DNA of 64,000 nt from Antedon mediterranea. Its lineage: Eukaryota > Echinodermata > Crinoidea > Comatulida > Antedonidae. The stretch spans positions 33,861,648 through 33,925,647 of the forward strand of contig NC_092673.1 in assembly GCF_964355755.1 (NCBI RefSeq), written 5' to 3'. Position numbers and translations under genes: made by a program. Positions 21,281 to 31,395 of this stretch are shown here, piece by piece (the first letter of the stretch is position 1; every line of letters starts with the position of its first letter). Below the pieces are notes generated by a model, which ran no database searches, was not told where the DNA came from, and saw only the letters and a list, made by a program, of their open reading frames with translations.

Positions 21281-24200
21281 TCATTCGATAATGTTAGACT
21301 TTATACGTTGTCTAAAGGCCCATGCTTTCTTAAGATATGATTTGCAGAATTTATCAAGAATGTCATGGGCTTTGTTTACCATATTAATCGACATTGTTGG
21401 AATGAGAACAGAACAATCACCACCAAGTATAATCATTAAGATAACCTCTGAATTATTTAACTGGAGTGAATTCCATAGATCTGAAAGACCAGAATCATTA
21501 AGGTTTTGTTCCAAGCATTCAAATTCTGAAATTCGCACTTCTTGTAGTACTTTACAATTTAACATAAAATGATATAAATCTTCAGGTTCATCCTTACATA
21601 ACATACAATTACCAGTATTATTCATATCCCATTTACTTAATCTACTTTCAAGTTGAAGAGTATTTGACCTTGCCTTAAATTTCAATTGAGCACCATGAAA
21701 ATCAGTTTTAACAGTAAGATAATTTTCTAACTCAGGCATTTTTTTAAATTTAACATAAAGTGATAATGATGGTTTGGTACAGCTTTTATTAAACCAATCC
21801 AATTCATACATTTGACGATTAACACACTTAAAAGATTTAAACCATGCTGAATCTTTAGGTATGTTATTTGAAAATACATGATTAAATCCAGTATTATTCA
21901 GAATACTTTTAATTGAGTTTAACCATCGCCATTTTATATTAACATTATTGTCATGCAAGGTAAATAATGCATGCAACAGCAGCTTTGGCCAACGATGGGC
22001 TTCTAAGTTGATAAGCCTGTCAAAATATTTAATTTTTATTTCATTATGGGTATTTTCAATGCTATCCCATCCTAAGTCACCCAACAGAGCCAATGATGGC
22101 GTGTTCCTCGGTGCTTTTAGTAGTGTTTTAGCCATTTGTAGCTGAATGTTTTCGATTTTTTTGTAATCACTGGCACTATAAGCTGATATTGCACATGCAT
22201 AGTTAATTGAAGGTAGTGCTATAGTTTTCCACAAGATATTACCAAAATAAATCCTATTAAAATCTTCTTGCTCATTAAAAATGGACTTGATATATCCAAT
22301 TAATCTATTTCCTTTTCTAACTACATCATTAACATGTATACTTTCGGAGAAGTTTCTTGAAATATTCACTCCCAAGTATTTGTAACAATCTACTTCTTTG
22401 ATGAAGTGGTTTACAAGAGGCCATTGTTTAGTTTTATTAGTACGTTTACCAACAACCACAACATTTGATTTGTCATAATTAAAGTTAAGTTTCCATTTTT
22501 TGGAGAAAATTCCAGCGATAGATAACATTTTCTCCAGATCATTTTCATCTTTAGCAATCAAGACAACGTCGTCAGCCCAAAAAAGACAGCTAATTTTTGT
22601 GCCTAAAGTATGACATCCGACATTTTCATTATATAACATTTTGGAGAGTTCATTTATAAAAATACAGAATAAGGTCGGTGATAATACGCAGCCTTGCTTA
22701 ACCCCTTCATCGACATCAAAATAATCAGTTACAATATCACCAAACTTAACATTACATTTGACGTTTGTATAAAGTTTATCAATAATTTTCCAGACTTTAC
22801 CACGGATACCAGTATTCCATGCTATTGACAAAAGGCCATTACGCCAAACCGTGTCAAAAGCCTTACGGAAATCCAGGAAGGCTAAGTATGTTAACTTATT
22901 TTCCGCATTTCGCGTAGCCAATATGCTTTTAAGTGTAAATATGTGGTCCTCACATCTATGATTTTTCCTAAAGCCTCCCTGGATTTCCGTAAGAATACTA
23001 TTACTCTCAAGAAATTCTGAGATACGATCACAAATAATACGATTGAAAATTTTAGCAACACATGATGATAATGTGATACCTCTATAGTTATTTAAATCGT
23101 TCTTGCTACCTTTTTTATGGATAGGTATAATGATCCCTTTATTCCACTCGGTGGGAATTTTCTCTGATTTAACAAAATAGTTAAAAAGATATGTAAGTGA
23201 CCTAATAAGGCAGTCACCTCCGTTCTTTAACAATTCGTTAGTGATGCCATCAACACCAGGTGCTTTATTGTTTTTAGAACGAAGTATTGAACTTTTAACA
23301 TCTTCAAATGAAATTCTTATATCATCCAGTACTTTTTGTGGATCATCATTAACATAATTTATATAATTTTCCCTAATATCAGAAACATGACTATTGATAA
23401 CTATATCATTATAAGTATTGACACCAGTTTGATTACCCAAGTTACTCCAATAAATTTTAATCAAGTTAGCCATAACCTGTTTGTCTGAGGTAACTTGTGT
23501 AGAGTCGGGAATTTTTAGGTTAGAAGGAACAATTACCTTCTTAGGCCCCCTTAATTCGTTCCAAAAGTCTTTAGAACTCTGACCACCTGCTTTCGCTATG
23601 GCAACACTTTTGTCAACTTTCAATTGCATCATTTTATTTTTTATTACATTTTTCGCTTGAGTTTTTTTCATTTTATAATCCTTCCATAAAGCATCCCCCT
23701 TATCAAGATCTGCCCTATTATGTTTAGACCATGCACGATGCTCCTTACAAGCACGTTTACGTTCTTGAATGGCAGTGTCTATTGTCTTATCCCACCATTG
23801 TTTACTTTTGCTTTTAACATCCTTAAAGCCAATTGTATTATTAGTAACTGAAATAAGAGTATCTTTCCATTTTTCCCAACCATAATTTATATCACTAATA
23901 TCCTCAAGGTTATTATTAAACCAAATGTTGTCAAATTTATCAATAATTGAATTTTTGTAAGCAGACCAGTCTTGATCGCTTTTAATATTCCAAACTTGTC
24001 GTTTATTATCATTCGAATTTTTTACATTAGTATTATATTCAAATTTAAGATAGGCTAGTAGCACATTATGGTCACTACCCATGTGGTAGTTTCTTTCCTC
24101 ATCGATGACCATTTTATGTATAAATTTATCGACACTACACGAGGAAAGCACATAATCAATGCAGCTTGAGTGTGGGTGTCTAAACCAAGTTATCTTTCCA

Positions 24201-24880
24201 AAACATTTTTGTGAGCAGTTTAGAATATTTAGCCCTGTGTCAATACTAAAATTTATCAAACGCTCCCCATTAGAATTAATTATGGGATCACCATTACTTA
24301 CATTATTACCTATTCTGCCATTAAAATCGCCTACAATTAAGATAAGTGGGTCACAATTTTCAACTTCATTTTCAATTTGAATTATTTCAGAGAGTAGTTG
24401 GTTATATAGTTCATCAGCAAGGTCAGGATTAGATCCCTCTACTGGAAAATATACCACAGCAATATTAAGCAATTTATCACAAATTTTAACACGAATCCAA
24501 CATCTCTCAATGTCATCACAAAACGAATCATAAAGATTATCATCTAAAACAGTTACTTTATCTGAGACAAGTAGGCCAATACCTCCTCCCCCTTTTCCTA
24601 CTCTATTTTTACCATACCATTTAAAACCATTTATCCTTATAGACTCATTTGATTTAAGAAAAGTTTCGGCAATACCAAATATGTCAATTTTACAATTAAT
24701 TAAAAAATTCTTAATTTCATATAATTTGTTTTTGATTCTGTTAACATTATTGAATGCAATACTTATGCCAATGTTAGAGTTAGTATTAGTGTTAATATTT
24801 TTACGGTTACCACGCCTAATCCGTTTTTGTTTAGCATTAGTATGCCACCTGTTGTTGTCTTTGATATTGCCGGCATAATC
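21281..24880 (-). CDS. LINE ORF2: endonuclease and reverse transcriptase
   Basis: About 1,199 codons without interruption. The N-terminal part is an APE-type endonuclease (DIFGIAETFL, GGGGIGLLVS, LILIVGDFNGRIG, SDHNVLLAYL). The RT follows with APGVDGITNELLK, YLAFLDFRKAFDTVW, GVKQGCVLSPTLFCIFINEL and FWADDVVLIA. Near the C-terminus there is a CCHC-like finger CMLCKDEPEDLYHFMLNC. These enzymes nick target DNA and copy the RNA at the nick. The frame reaches upstream to 24880 and is separated from ORF1 by just one TAG. The product looks full length and may be recently active. Clade not resolved. Confidence 0.88.
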   Translation of the reverse strand, partial: DYAGNIKDNNRWHTNAKQKRIRRGNRKNINTNTNSNIGISIAFNNVNRIKNKLYEIKNFLINCKIDIFGIAETFLKSNESIRINGFKWYGKNRVGKGGGGIGLLVSDKVTVLDDNLYDSFCDDIERCWIRVKICDKLLNIAVVYFPVEGSNPDLADELYNQLLSEIIQIENEVENCDPLILIVGDFNGRIGNNVSNGDPIINSNGERLINFSIDTGLNILNCSQKCFGKITWFRHPHSSCIDYVLSSCSVDKFIHKMVIDEERNYHMGSDHNVLLAYLKFEYNTNVKNSNDNKRQVWNIKSDQDWSAYKNSIIDKFDNIWFNNNLEDISDINYGWEKWKDTLISVTNNTIGFKDVKSKSKQWWDKTIDTAIQERKRACKEHRAWSKHNRADLDKGDALWKDYKMKKTQAKNVIKNKMMQLKVDKSVAIAKAGGQSSKDFWNELRGPKKVIVPSNLKIPDSTQVTSDKQVMANLIKIYWSNLGNQTGVNTYNDIVINSHVSDIRENYINYVNDDPQKVLDDIRISFEDVKSSILRSKNNKAPGVDGITNELLKNGGDCLIRSLTYLFNYFVKSEKIPTEWNKGIIIPIHKKGSKNDLNNYRGITLSSCVAKIFNRIICDRISEFLESNSILTEIQGGFRKNHRCEDHIFTLKSILATRNAENKLTYLAFLDFRKAFDTVWRNGLLSIAWNTGIRGKVWKIIDKLYTNVKCNVKFGDIVTDYFDVDEGVKQGCVLSPTLFCIFINELSKMLYNENVGCHTLGTKISCLFWADDVVLIAKDENDLEKMLSIAGIFSKKWKLNFNYDKSNVVVVGKRTNKTKQWPLVNHFIKEVDCYKYLGVNISRNFSESIHVNDVVRKGNRLIGYIKSIFNEQEDFNRIYFGNILWKTIALPSINYACAISAYSASDYKKIENIQLQMAKTLLKAPRNTPSLALLGDLGWDSIENTHNEIKIKYFDRLINLEAHRWPKLLLHALFTLHDNNVNIKWRWLNSIKSILNNTGFNHVFSNNIPKDSAWFKSFKCVNRQMYELDWFNKSCTKPSLSLYVKFKKMPELENYLTVKTDFHGAQLKFKARSNTLQLESRLSKWDMNNTGNCMLCKDEPEDLYHFMLNCKVLQEVRISEFECLEQNLNDSGLSDLWNSLQLNNSEVILMIILGGDCSVLIPTMSINMVNKAHDILDKFCKSYLKKAWAFRQRIKSNIIE

Positions 24881-25797
24881 CTATGTCCGTACTTGACGCT
24901 GAATGCTCATCTGGCGGCATAAATAAGGTCGTCGTCCAGGTATGAAGGATTTATGACCAAATTCATGACAGGTATGACATTGTACTGGTTCAGAGTGTCT
25001 ACATTCATCAGTTATATGGTTCGAAAGTCCACAAAAATCACAGCCATGATCAATGGGCCTGGCGAAATTACCAGTATGATATGTATTCCAACTGTCCCTG
25101 GAATCCTCATCATTGTATTGCTGTTGTCTGAATTGCTGATTATAGTAGCTATTAACGTCCTCATTATAATGCTGCTTGTATGGATATTGAGAGCCATAAT
25201 CTTCACTGTATTGCTGGTTTGTGCGAGATCGCCGATGATGTTTAATCCGCCGTTGTCTCTTAGTTTTTGAAGGAAAGCGAGTCTCTTTACCTGAACGATG
25301 CTCAGTAGGGTTGTCACTAGAATTATACAAGTCTTGGCGTGGTTTGAGTATGGTGTGTGCTTTATTAATGTTACTTAGCAATCTACTTGTACCTACTTTG
25401 GTAAGGTGAAGACCTCTTTTGTCTAGAGTAGACCTGTCAGCATCATTATTCTTTAGTTTGAAGGTTTCATCGTTATCGATTAGTGTGCAAGCATGTTGAT
25501 TCGCAATATGTTTAAGCCCAGTATTAAACTTGTCAACTCTTTCTTGATGCGCGTTGTCATCAGTACGAGGGCATACTGTTGAGAGCACTTTAGTTACAGA
25601 GGGTGCGGCTACATTTAGTTTAGTAATGAGATCGTCATATTCAGTTAATCCTAATACAACATTGTCGTCTTCAGTGCAGTCATTTGTTCCAACATGTATA
25701 ATAATAGATGAGAGGTTCTCTACAGCGACAGATTCCAACTGATTACGAATACCCTTAACTTTGCCACCACGTATACAAATGTTACATACAAGAAGTA
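24881..25797 (-). CDS. LINE ORF1 with SGNH esterase and zinc knuckles (5' truncated)
   Basis: The open part includes the SGNH-hydrolase block SSIIIHVGTND and, later, RGLHLTKVGTSRLL with the catalytic-type His. After a basic, Gln/Tyr-rich linker come two zinc-knuckle-like motifs (CDFCGLSNHITDEC and CHTCHEFGHK). Esterase-plus-knuckle ORF1 proteins occur in several LINE groups and bind the element RNA. The GDS block expected N-terminal is missing, because the frame is open only to about 25797. Usual ATG starts are absent for the same reason. ORF1 ends in TAG at 24881-24883, in the same frame as ORF2. Confidence 0.8.
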
Positions 25798-25829
25798 CAG
25801 CCTACAGATGAATACTCCACTAGTCCATA

Positions 25830-25850
25830 CGAATCACGTCGGGGTCACCA
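25830..25850 (-). other. Primer-binding site, tRNA-Trp type
   Basis: On the minus strand TGGTGACCCCGACGTGATTC, one base after the 5' LTR, complements the 3' end of animal tRNA-Trp (GAATCACGTCGGGGTCA plus CCA). Confidence 0.88.
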
Positions 25851-25851
25851 C

Positions 25852-26442
25852 TTTAGGGAATAAGTAATTCGGTCTTTACTTACCCTATTTAGAATACGGT
25901 AATGGAGTATTGTAGCAGTCAAACGATGTCCAAAGCTGGAAGTATCCTAGGCTCGAAGTAAATGAACTATACGGAGTGTAGAAACCACATATCCACACGA
26001 AGCGCGTACGTACGTGCGCAGTGTAAAGGTTAGGCTAGGCTAGTTCAGGACAATAACATATACAACGGTACAATAATTGAAACACGATAACATACAGTAA
26101 CACGTAGTAAAATATGTAAAGTTAAAACGCTAAATATCAAAATGTAATAGTGCTAATAATTAGGACAACTAATTATTATCGTAAAACTTGTATTAAAACT
26201 CGCAATGGTTTGCTCATAAAAATGTCGATGTCTTCTCGTTGAAAACTTGACGCAGAGAGGGAGGAGAGAGAGGAGAGAGCAAAGATACTATAGCGCCACG
26301 AAGTAGCTATACGATCTTTGGGAGAGAGAGAGAGGGGGAGAGATCGCTCGTTGCGCGTTCGCTATATTTACAACAGCAATTTGCATAACTTTACGCGTTG
26401 AGCGCACACACGCAAATATGTGACGTGTGTGAAGTTCCTACA
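25852..26442 (-). repeat. 5' LTR of the CsRn1-type element (longer form)
   Basis: 591 bp, matching the 3' LTR but with an extra GA-rich block at about 26255-26340. The block contains an inverted pair, CAAAGATACTATAGC and its near-complement GCTATACGATCTTTG. Outer flank ATTG at 26443-26446 is the target duplication. Confidence 0.92.
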
Positions 26443-26446
26443 ATTG

Positions 26447-27164
26447 CCTTTATTACATCGTAATCAGTCTCTACTTCAACTGAACGTTCAATGAAAAGGG
26501 AAATCCCCATATTGTTTCAGTTACGATGCACTGTGTGGGTAGGGCTAGCCTATTAATTTCATATTATTTAAATATATACCTTCTTATTGTGTGTATGACC
26601 ATTATAAAATCAATCCAAATGATGTTCAGTTTTTTGGGCTGATAATGAACCAGGAATATCATGTTGGGTAGGCCTATATGAAAATCTTTCCTATTTCCAT
26701 GCATGCATTACAGCAATATGAGGAGAGGAGAGCACTAACCATGTGCTCCTTGCCTGGTGGCCAGCACTGTTGGCTATATACACTATGAGATTAGGGGAAG
26801 CTACTTAACACAATAACAACACACTCTTTTAGATATCGCTTGACATACGAACTATTGCCTACATGATTATAAAATTCTGTGATTGTTGACATAGAGATGT
26901 AATAAAAATAAACCAAGGGAAATAGTTATTGTGTAATTAAAATGTGACACCACCGTAATTAATGGACTCTTCCATAAACGTGTTGCGCTGTGATGCTGCA
27001 TGCTGCTAGAATACACATCCGCGAGTTCAGAGAGTATTATAGAATATCTAATGCGTACTGTAATATTAATTAATACAGTCGAGGATGACAATTTAAATTA
27101 AATTATTAAATTTATTAAATTTAAAAATTCAATAAACTTGTTACCACACTGTGGTTAGCAGTGG
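26447..27164. other. Intergenic DNA
   Basis: AT-rich, no gene seen. TTTATT at 27111-27116 reads AATAAA on the minus strand, 49 bases past the stop of the candidate exon at 27165-27240, and may be its polyadenylation signal. Confidence 0.4.
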
Positions 27165-27240
27165 TTAGACATATTTATAACCATCATCTCTCAACAATCT
27201 CTCGATCTCACGCTCAGCAGTGACTTTGACATCGGACAAT
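27165..27240 (-). CDS. Candidate terminal exon of an unidentified gene
   Basis: After a TACAG acceptor (27241-27242) the minus strand encodes LSDVKVTAEREIERLLRDDG followed by YKYV and a TAA stop. A minus-strand AATAAA lies 49 bases further on. The peptide is charged and helical and reads like real protein, but I do not recognise it and found no upstream exon before the divergent gene at 29212. It could be the 3' end of a gene cut by the LTR insertion history, a retrocopy fragment, or chance. Confidence 0.3.
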
Positions 27241-28139
27241 CTGTATATTCGATGGATTTAAACATAGTCAATAGAAGTAAAATGACCAAAAAATCTTCTA
27301 TAATTGATAAATAATTGCACGATTTTGGAAGTGGGCCCTTTGTTTTTCAAGGGGGTTCGCTGGTAAAAGGGGGGTTCGCGCAAAAGGGGGGGGGGGGGTT
27401 TCGCCCGAACCCCCCAAAAAACCCCTGGCTCTACGGGCCTGTTGTAGTACGGTAACCCGGTACTGTACTTAAAAAATAATAACGATCGAGGTAAAAAAAA
27501 TGTCAATAGTATTATTAGAAATTCTATATTCAAAATTAACTAAAAACATAATGAATGAGAGTTTTCATTAAAAATCTAGTGTGTACCCCATACAAATTAG
27601 CGCGACCAAAATAGAACGCGACATATCAAACGTAACTAATATGATAAAAAGCATATCTAGTTGCGCTCCATACAAAATACCGGATGTTGTTGATTTCAAA
27701 CGCGACCGATTTCATCTGACACCCAGCCACAGACCGTGAATCACCACCACCGGTGAGGTGGCCTAGCCTGTATTATTGAAAAAAACAATCTCCACTGTGT
27801 AGTCTGGGCTCCAGACGGAGTTTTGTCTTAATATTAGTAAAAATATAAATATTTTTGCACATATGGCGTTTCATACGTGTATTACTTGAGTTTGGATTTT
27901 CAGACAAAAATCGCGGTCGAAATAAAAACAAATAAATAAAAAAAAAAGACAGTAAATACAGACTTGGGGCAAGTCTATCCCACTGTGTAAGAAGAGGAGT
28001 AACCCAGCTCAAAGTTAGTTCGATTTGACGTAATGAAAGGTGCATTTAATATTATCTATAGTAGGCCTAGCCTAGCCTAACTAGGCCTCCTAGTACTTTA
28101 TTATTATATTAATTAAGCTAGCTAGCTCGGTTTTCAGAC
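27241..28139. other. Intergenic DNA with G-rich repeat fragment
   Basis: 27340-27450 holds G/C runs (AGGGGGGTTCGCGC, a 13-G run, GAACCCCCCAAAA) and, inverted, the GGCCCGTAG start motif of the GC-rich dispersed repeat. The rest is AT-rich without a recognised gene. Confidence 0.4.
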
Positions 28140-28830
28140 AATTGGGACCAGATGATCGGGTTCAATGAATAATAAGACGATCGGGCCCAAAACATTTTCG
28201 GAAAATTTACAAAAAATAATAATTCGATTTAAAGTTAGAAAAAATGAAAATATATAGGCCTAGGCCTATATAATTACCGAATATTCACACATGTGCTATT
28301 AATTTTGTCGCGAGAGAAAAGTCAAGTTATATCACACTGTAGTGTATAACCAGGGAGTTGTTATAACATTAACAGTGTATAGGCCTAGCTAGGCCTAGTA
28401 TTAGCCTATAGGCCTATGTACGATATTATTTATAACTATCAAAATCAATCACATTTATTCATAAATCGAATAAATATTTTTGGTAAGAAATTCTTAAAAC
28501 CAGTAGGGCCTGTGTTAATTAGGGAAAATTATGATAAAATCAGAGAAATCTAATTAACCTTTTTAAAAAAATCTCAATTTACGCAAAAGAAAAGCACGGT
28601 GACACTAAGCACTAGGAATGAAATGTTGCACATTATTTTATATAACACAAAAGACTATCGGGCCAAACGCTAAGACAATCAGGACCAACTGGTAAGACGA
28701 TCGGGTCCAAAGTGGTTCTGAAAATACTGGACGATCGGAACCACTGGTAAGACGATTGGGCCCAACACATAAGACGATCGGGACCTCAAAATGTGGGCCC
28801 GATCGTCTTGGGCCTGATCGTTTGTGGTCC
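28140..28830. repeat. Dispersed/degenerate AAGACGATCGGGCCCAA repeat
   Basis: The word AAGACGATCGGGCCCAA occurs about eight times in variant form (28172, 28665-28790), and in inverted form near 28795-28830 (GGGCCCGATCGTCTTGGGCC). Most copies cluster at 28660-28830 and could fold back. No coding capacity. Confidence 0.6.
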
Positions 28831-29211
28831 CGATTTTCTGTTCTCCACTTGCTCACAGCAGGAGGCCTAGGTAGGTAGGTAGGTAGTGCGTCCCACAAGG
28901 TACGGTAGGCCTCTAACTAGGTTAGCGGCAAATTAAGTTAGTGGCCATTTAGTGAATTATTCCATTTGTAATAATGGGTCATAAAATGCGGCATGGGACA
29001 GAGAACTTAATTTCAAGCTCAGTTGAATTGAATTCGAAACAAACAATTTAAAACTGTACATAGCCTATAGAATACGCCTATACTGTGTATTATTAATAAT
29101 ATATATTTCATCTGGTATTATTATTAGACACCATTAATGGATGCAAATAGTTGCTGTGGATTGAAATCGCTACTACTACTACTAGCCTAGACCTAATTAA
29201 AAGAAAGAAGA

Positions 29212-30072
29212 ATGTTCTCTCAGCTTGTTACACTTGATCAACGGTGGAGTTCTCAATGGGCACTATGCTCATCACCTACATCACCTTACGGTGCGTTACG
29301 TCCAGTAATGAAGTTGCTCGAGTTTAGTGGCCATGGTGTTCCTTGGATTGCAATACCGTTGCTACTATTCATAACCAGTGACGATAATTATGTTCTTCAG
29401 TATAGCGTCAACCTTCTTTGTGGTAAGTTTTTTTTTGTAACACAATTATTATTAAGTAACAGTAACATGAAAATAGTTTTATATTATAAGGTCTACGAAA
29501 CCCTTGAAAATAAAAAGAAAATTGAAAAACTGTAGTTTTAGAAAAATTTTCAAAAGAAATGCATAACAGAAGCATCAATATACTGTGTAATGCGCAGTGG
29601 CTGAGAACAATTCTTTTTGAAGATCCTGATGTAAACCAGTATTACCAGTGGTAAATGATTGATTTTGTTTTATTTCACAGCAATGCTCTTCGACCTCGCT
29701 GTAGTAGGAATTGTAAAAGGAATCGTACGTCGCCCTCGTCCTGTATGCAACGTAGATGATATGTTTCTCACTGTTGCCGTTGACAACTTCTCATTCCCGT
29801 CAGGACACTGCACGCGTGCTGGTATGGTTGCGTGGATCTACATCATAACCTTCGACCCTGGCTGGATACCATATATGGCAGCTGTTTCGTGGTCTTTATG
29901 TATAGCTTTGTCTAGGGTAATGTTAGGGCGCCACCATTTTACCGATATTGTATGTGGACTTTTTATTGGTTATCTCCAGGCTTTAATTGTATGCTACTTT
30001 TGGTTAAATATAGAAATATGCCAATATATTAAGCAATTTCTTTTATTTAAATCTATAACAACTGAATTATGA
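29212..30072 (+). CDS. plpp6: PLPP6-like lipid phosphatase (PAP2 family), two exons
   Basis: Exons 29212-29422 and 29681-30072, joined in frame (G|CA), give 200 residues. The family removes phosphate from isoprenoid diphosphates such as presqualene and farnesyl diphosphate at the ER/nuclear membrane. All three PAP2 signatures are present: KGIVRRPRP, FSFPSGH and SRVMLGRHHFTD, with the two catalytic histidines. An N-terminal LLEFSGHGVPWIAIPLLLF segment also fits PLPP6. Four to five membrane spans are predicted by eye. The long cytoplasmic N-terminus of the vertebrate enzyme is absent; an in-frame TAA just upstream supports this ATG. The intron is noteworthy because the mammalian gene is, to my knowledge, intronless. 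Confidence 0.9.
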
Positions 30073-30185
30073 ATTTTAAAGATGAATTATAATTGTAAAA
30101 AATGAGATTTGGTCAGAAATTGGGTCGATTATTGATGTAGTAGGAGCAAATTTTTAGAATTATGATAGCAATATACAGCAATCTC

Positions 30186-30191
30186 AATAAA
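30186..30191 (+). terminator. Polyadenylation signal of the PLPP6-like gene
   Basis: AATAAA 114 bases after the stop codon, in an AT-rich context. Confidence 0.65.
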
Positions 30192-30689
30192 CAGTTTTAT
30201 TCATTCATTCATTTTCTTTATTTCGATTACAGTAGTACATCCATATACAAATCATAACAAAAAGAAAAACAATTTCACCAGAAATGCCTCCCATTACATA
30301 GGAGGCAGTGCTCTCTCCACTAGTGCAATACAATCAGTTTTACACTTCAATATATGCACTCCAGATTAAGAAATAGAGTACCTTGAATATAATATTATTA
30401 TTTAAAGTTTGTAACAATTATTAAATTAAATTTTACATAAAAAACAATCACTGAAAGTAAATAATATATGCTTGGTTATGATATTTAAACAAATGTAATT
30501 ATATCCCACCCCTAAAATAAGAGATGGGATTATACTCGAGCATGGGATTGTACTTAAGCATGGGATTATAGTTGGTCATATACGGTATTGAATTAATATT
30601 ATGGAATGGTTTTCAATGAAAATGATTATGTAAAGGATTATGTAAATTATTATAATAATTTGTTTTAATACTTTTGTATACAAATAATT
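30192..30689. other. Intergenic DNA with LINE-tail-like and short repeats
   Basis: 30205-30330 resembles the 3' end of a LINE (TTTATTTCGATTACAGTAGT), similar in style to 57018-57180. At 30520-30575 the word GCATGGGATT(A/G)TA repeats three times. No gene seen. Confidence 0.4.
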
Positions 30690-31395
30690 ACAAATTTTTT
30701 TTTATTTTTTTTATTTTATTCAATTAAAACCAACAGCGATAAATACCGCCACTAACAGGTTTGAAACATAAAACAATACAACATCAAAAACGGTTAACAA
30801 TAAAATACAGATAAAATATATAAATATATATATAAAACATAGATTGGCATGCCATAAAAAATTTCAATTAAAACAGGTTATGCAGACTGTTCAAGAAGTG
30901 AACACATCATCGTCCTCTTAAAATAACCAAGTCTATCATTAAAAATATCGATATGATTGCTATTTAGATTATTAAATGTATAAGGTAGTCTATGAAAAAG
31001 TCCCCTCTTAGTACAGTCGACACGGCTAAAAGGAATATGCAATAAATGTCTATTTCGTGTACGACCAGGAACATTTAAACTAAATAGTGAAATTAATGAA
31101 CAGTCATATTTAGAATTTAAAATATTATATAAAAAAACCATATCAGATATCGTTCGACGATTGCTGACAGAATCAATGGAAAAGGCAAAATTAACACAGT
31201 TATAAGACAGGAATCGAACTTCCGTTGAACAGTGTCGATTCGACGGGCCTGACATGGAGAAATTGAATTGAAAATTGCAGAACAATATTCAAGAGAGACA
31301 AATGGTTTATTTTCTATTTTTGTATACAAAGCATAAAAAACAATTAAGTAGAATTTTCCATAAATCCGCTGCCAATTCTTCATATTATTTACCAA
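30690..31395 (-). mobile_element. LINE 3' fragment, family E copy 1
   Basis: Minus-strand C-terminal part of an RT protein in two overlapping frames (31117-31395 with LEYCSAIFNSISPCQARRID; 30878-31285 with MVFLYNILNSKYDCSLIS and VPGRTRNRHLLHIPF). The T-rich end and the word AACCAACAGCGATAAATACC (30728-30747) match the copy at 39930-40610. Dead by frameshift and 5' truncation. Confidence 0.78.

Larger units (their letters stand above)
20789..25800 (-). mobile_element. Nested non-LTR retrotransposon (5' truncated)
   Basis: About 5 kb on the minus strand, inserted in the leader of the CsRn1-type element. Order: ORF1 (24881-25797), ORF2 (21281-24880), 3' UTR (20789-21280) ending in a (TTA)n tail at 20789-20803. 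ORF1 begins inside its esterase domain at the junction with retroviral-type leader sequence near 25798, so the 5' end is lost. A target duplication was not found. It is younger than the host LTR element because it interrupts it. Confidence 0.85.
15508..26442 (-). mobile_element. CsRn1-type Ty3/Gypsy LTR retrotransposon with nested insertions
   Basis: Complete element on the minus strand. LTRs at 15508-16017 (3') and 25852-26442 (5') share nearly all bases and start TGTAGGAAC. The 4-bp sequence ATTG flanks both outer ends (15504-15507 and 26443-26446), as expected for one integration. The primer site one base after the 5' LTR is complementary to the 3' end of tRNA-Trp. Gag carries a CWYH...C...C (CHHC-type) motif instead of the usual CCHC. 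CHHC Gag with a tRNA-Trp primer is the combination known for the CsRn1 clade. The leader is split by a LINE (about 20789-25800) and a MITE (20284-20786), and pol has an in-frame TGA, so this copy is not autonomous. Confidence 0.9.

Noticed and set aside
24953-25270. 105-codon plus-strand frame
   Set aside because: Antisense shadow of the LINE ORF1 zinc-knuckle region.
28638-28898. 86-codon minus-strand frame rich in RSGPRRSG
   Set aside because: Translation of the AAGACGATCGGG repeat cluster.
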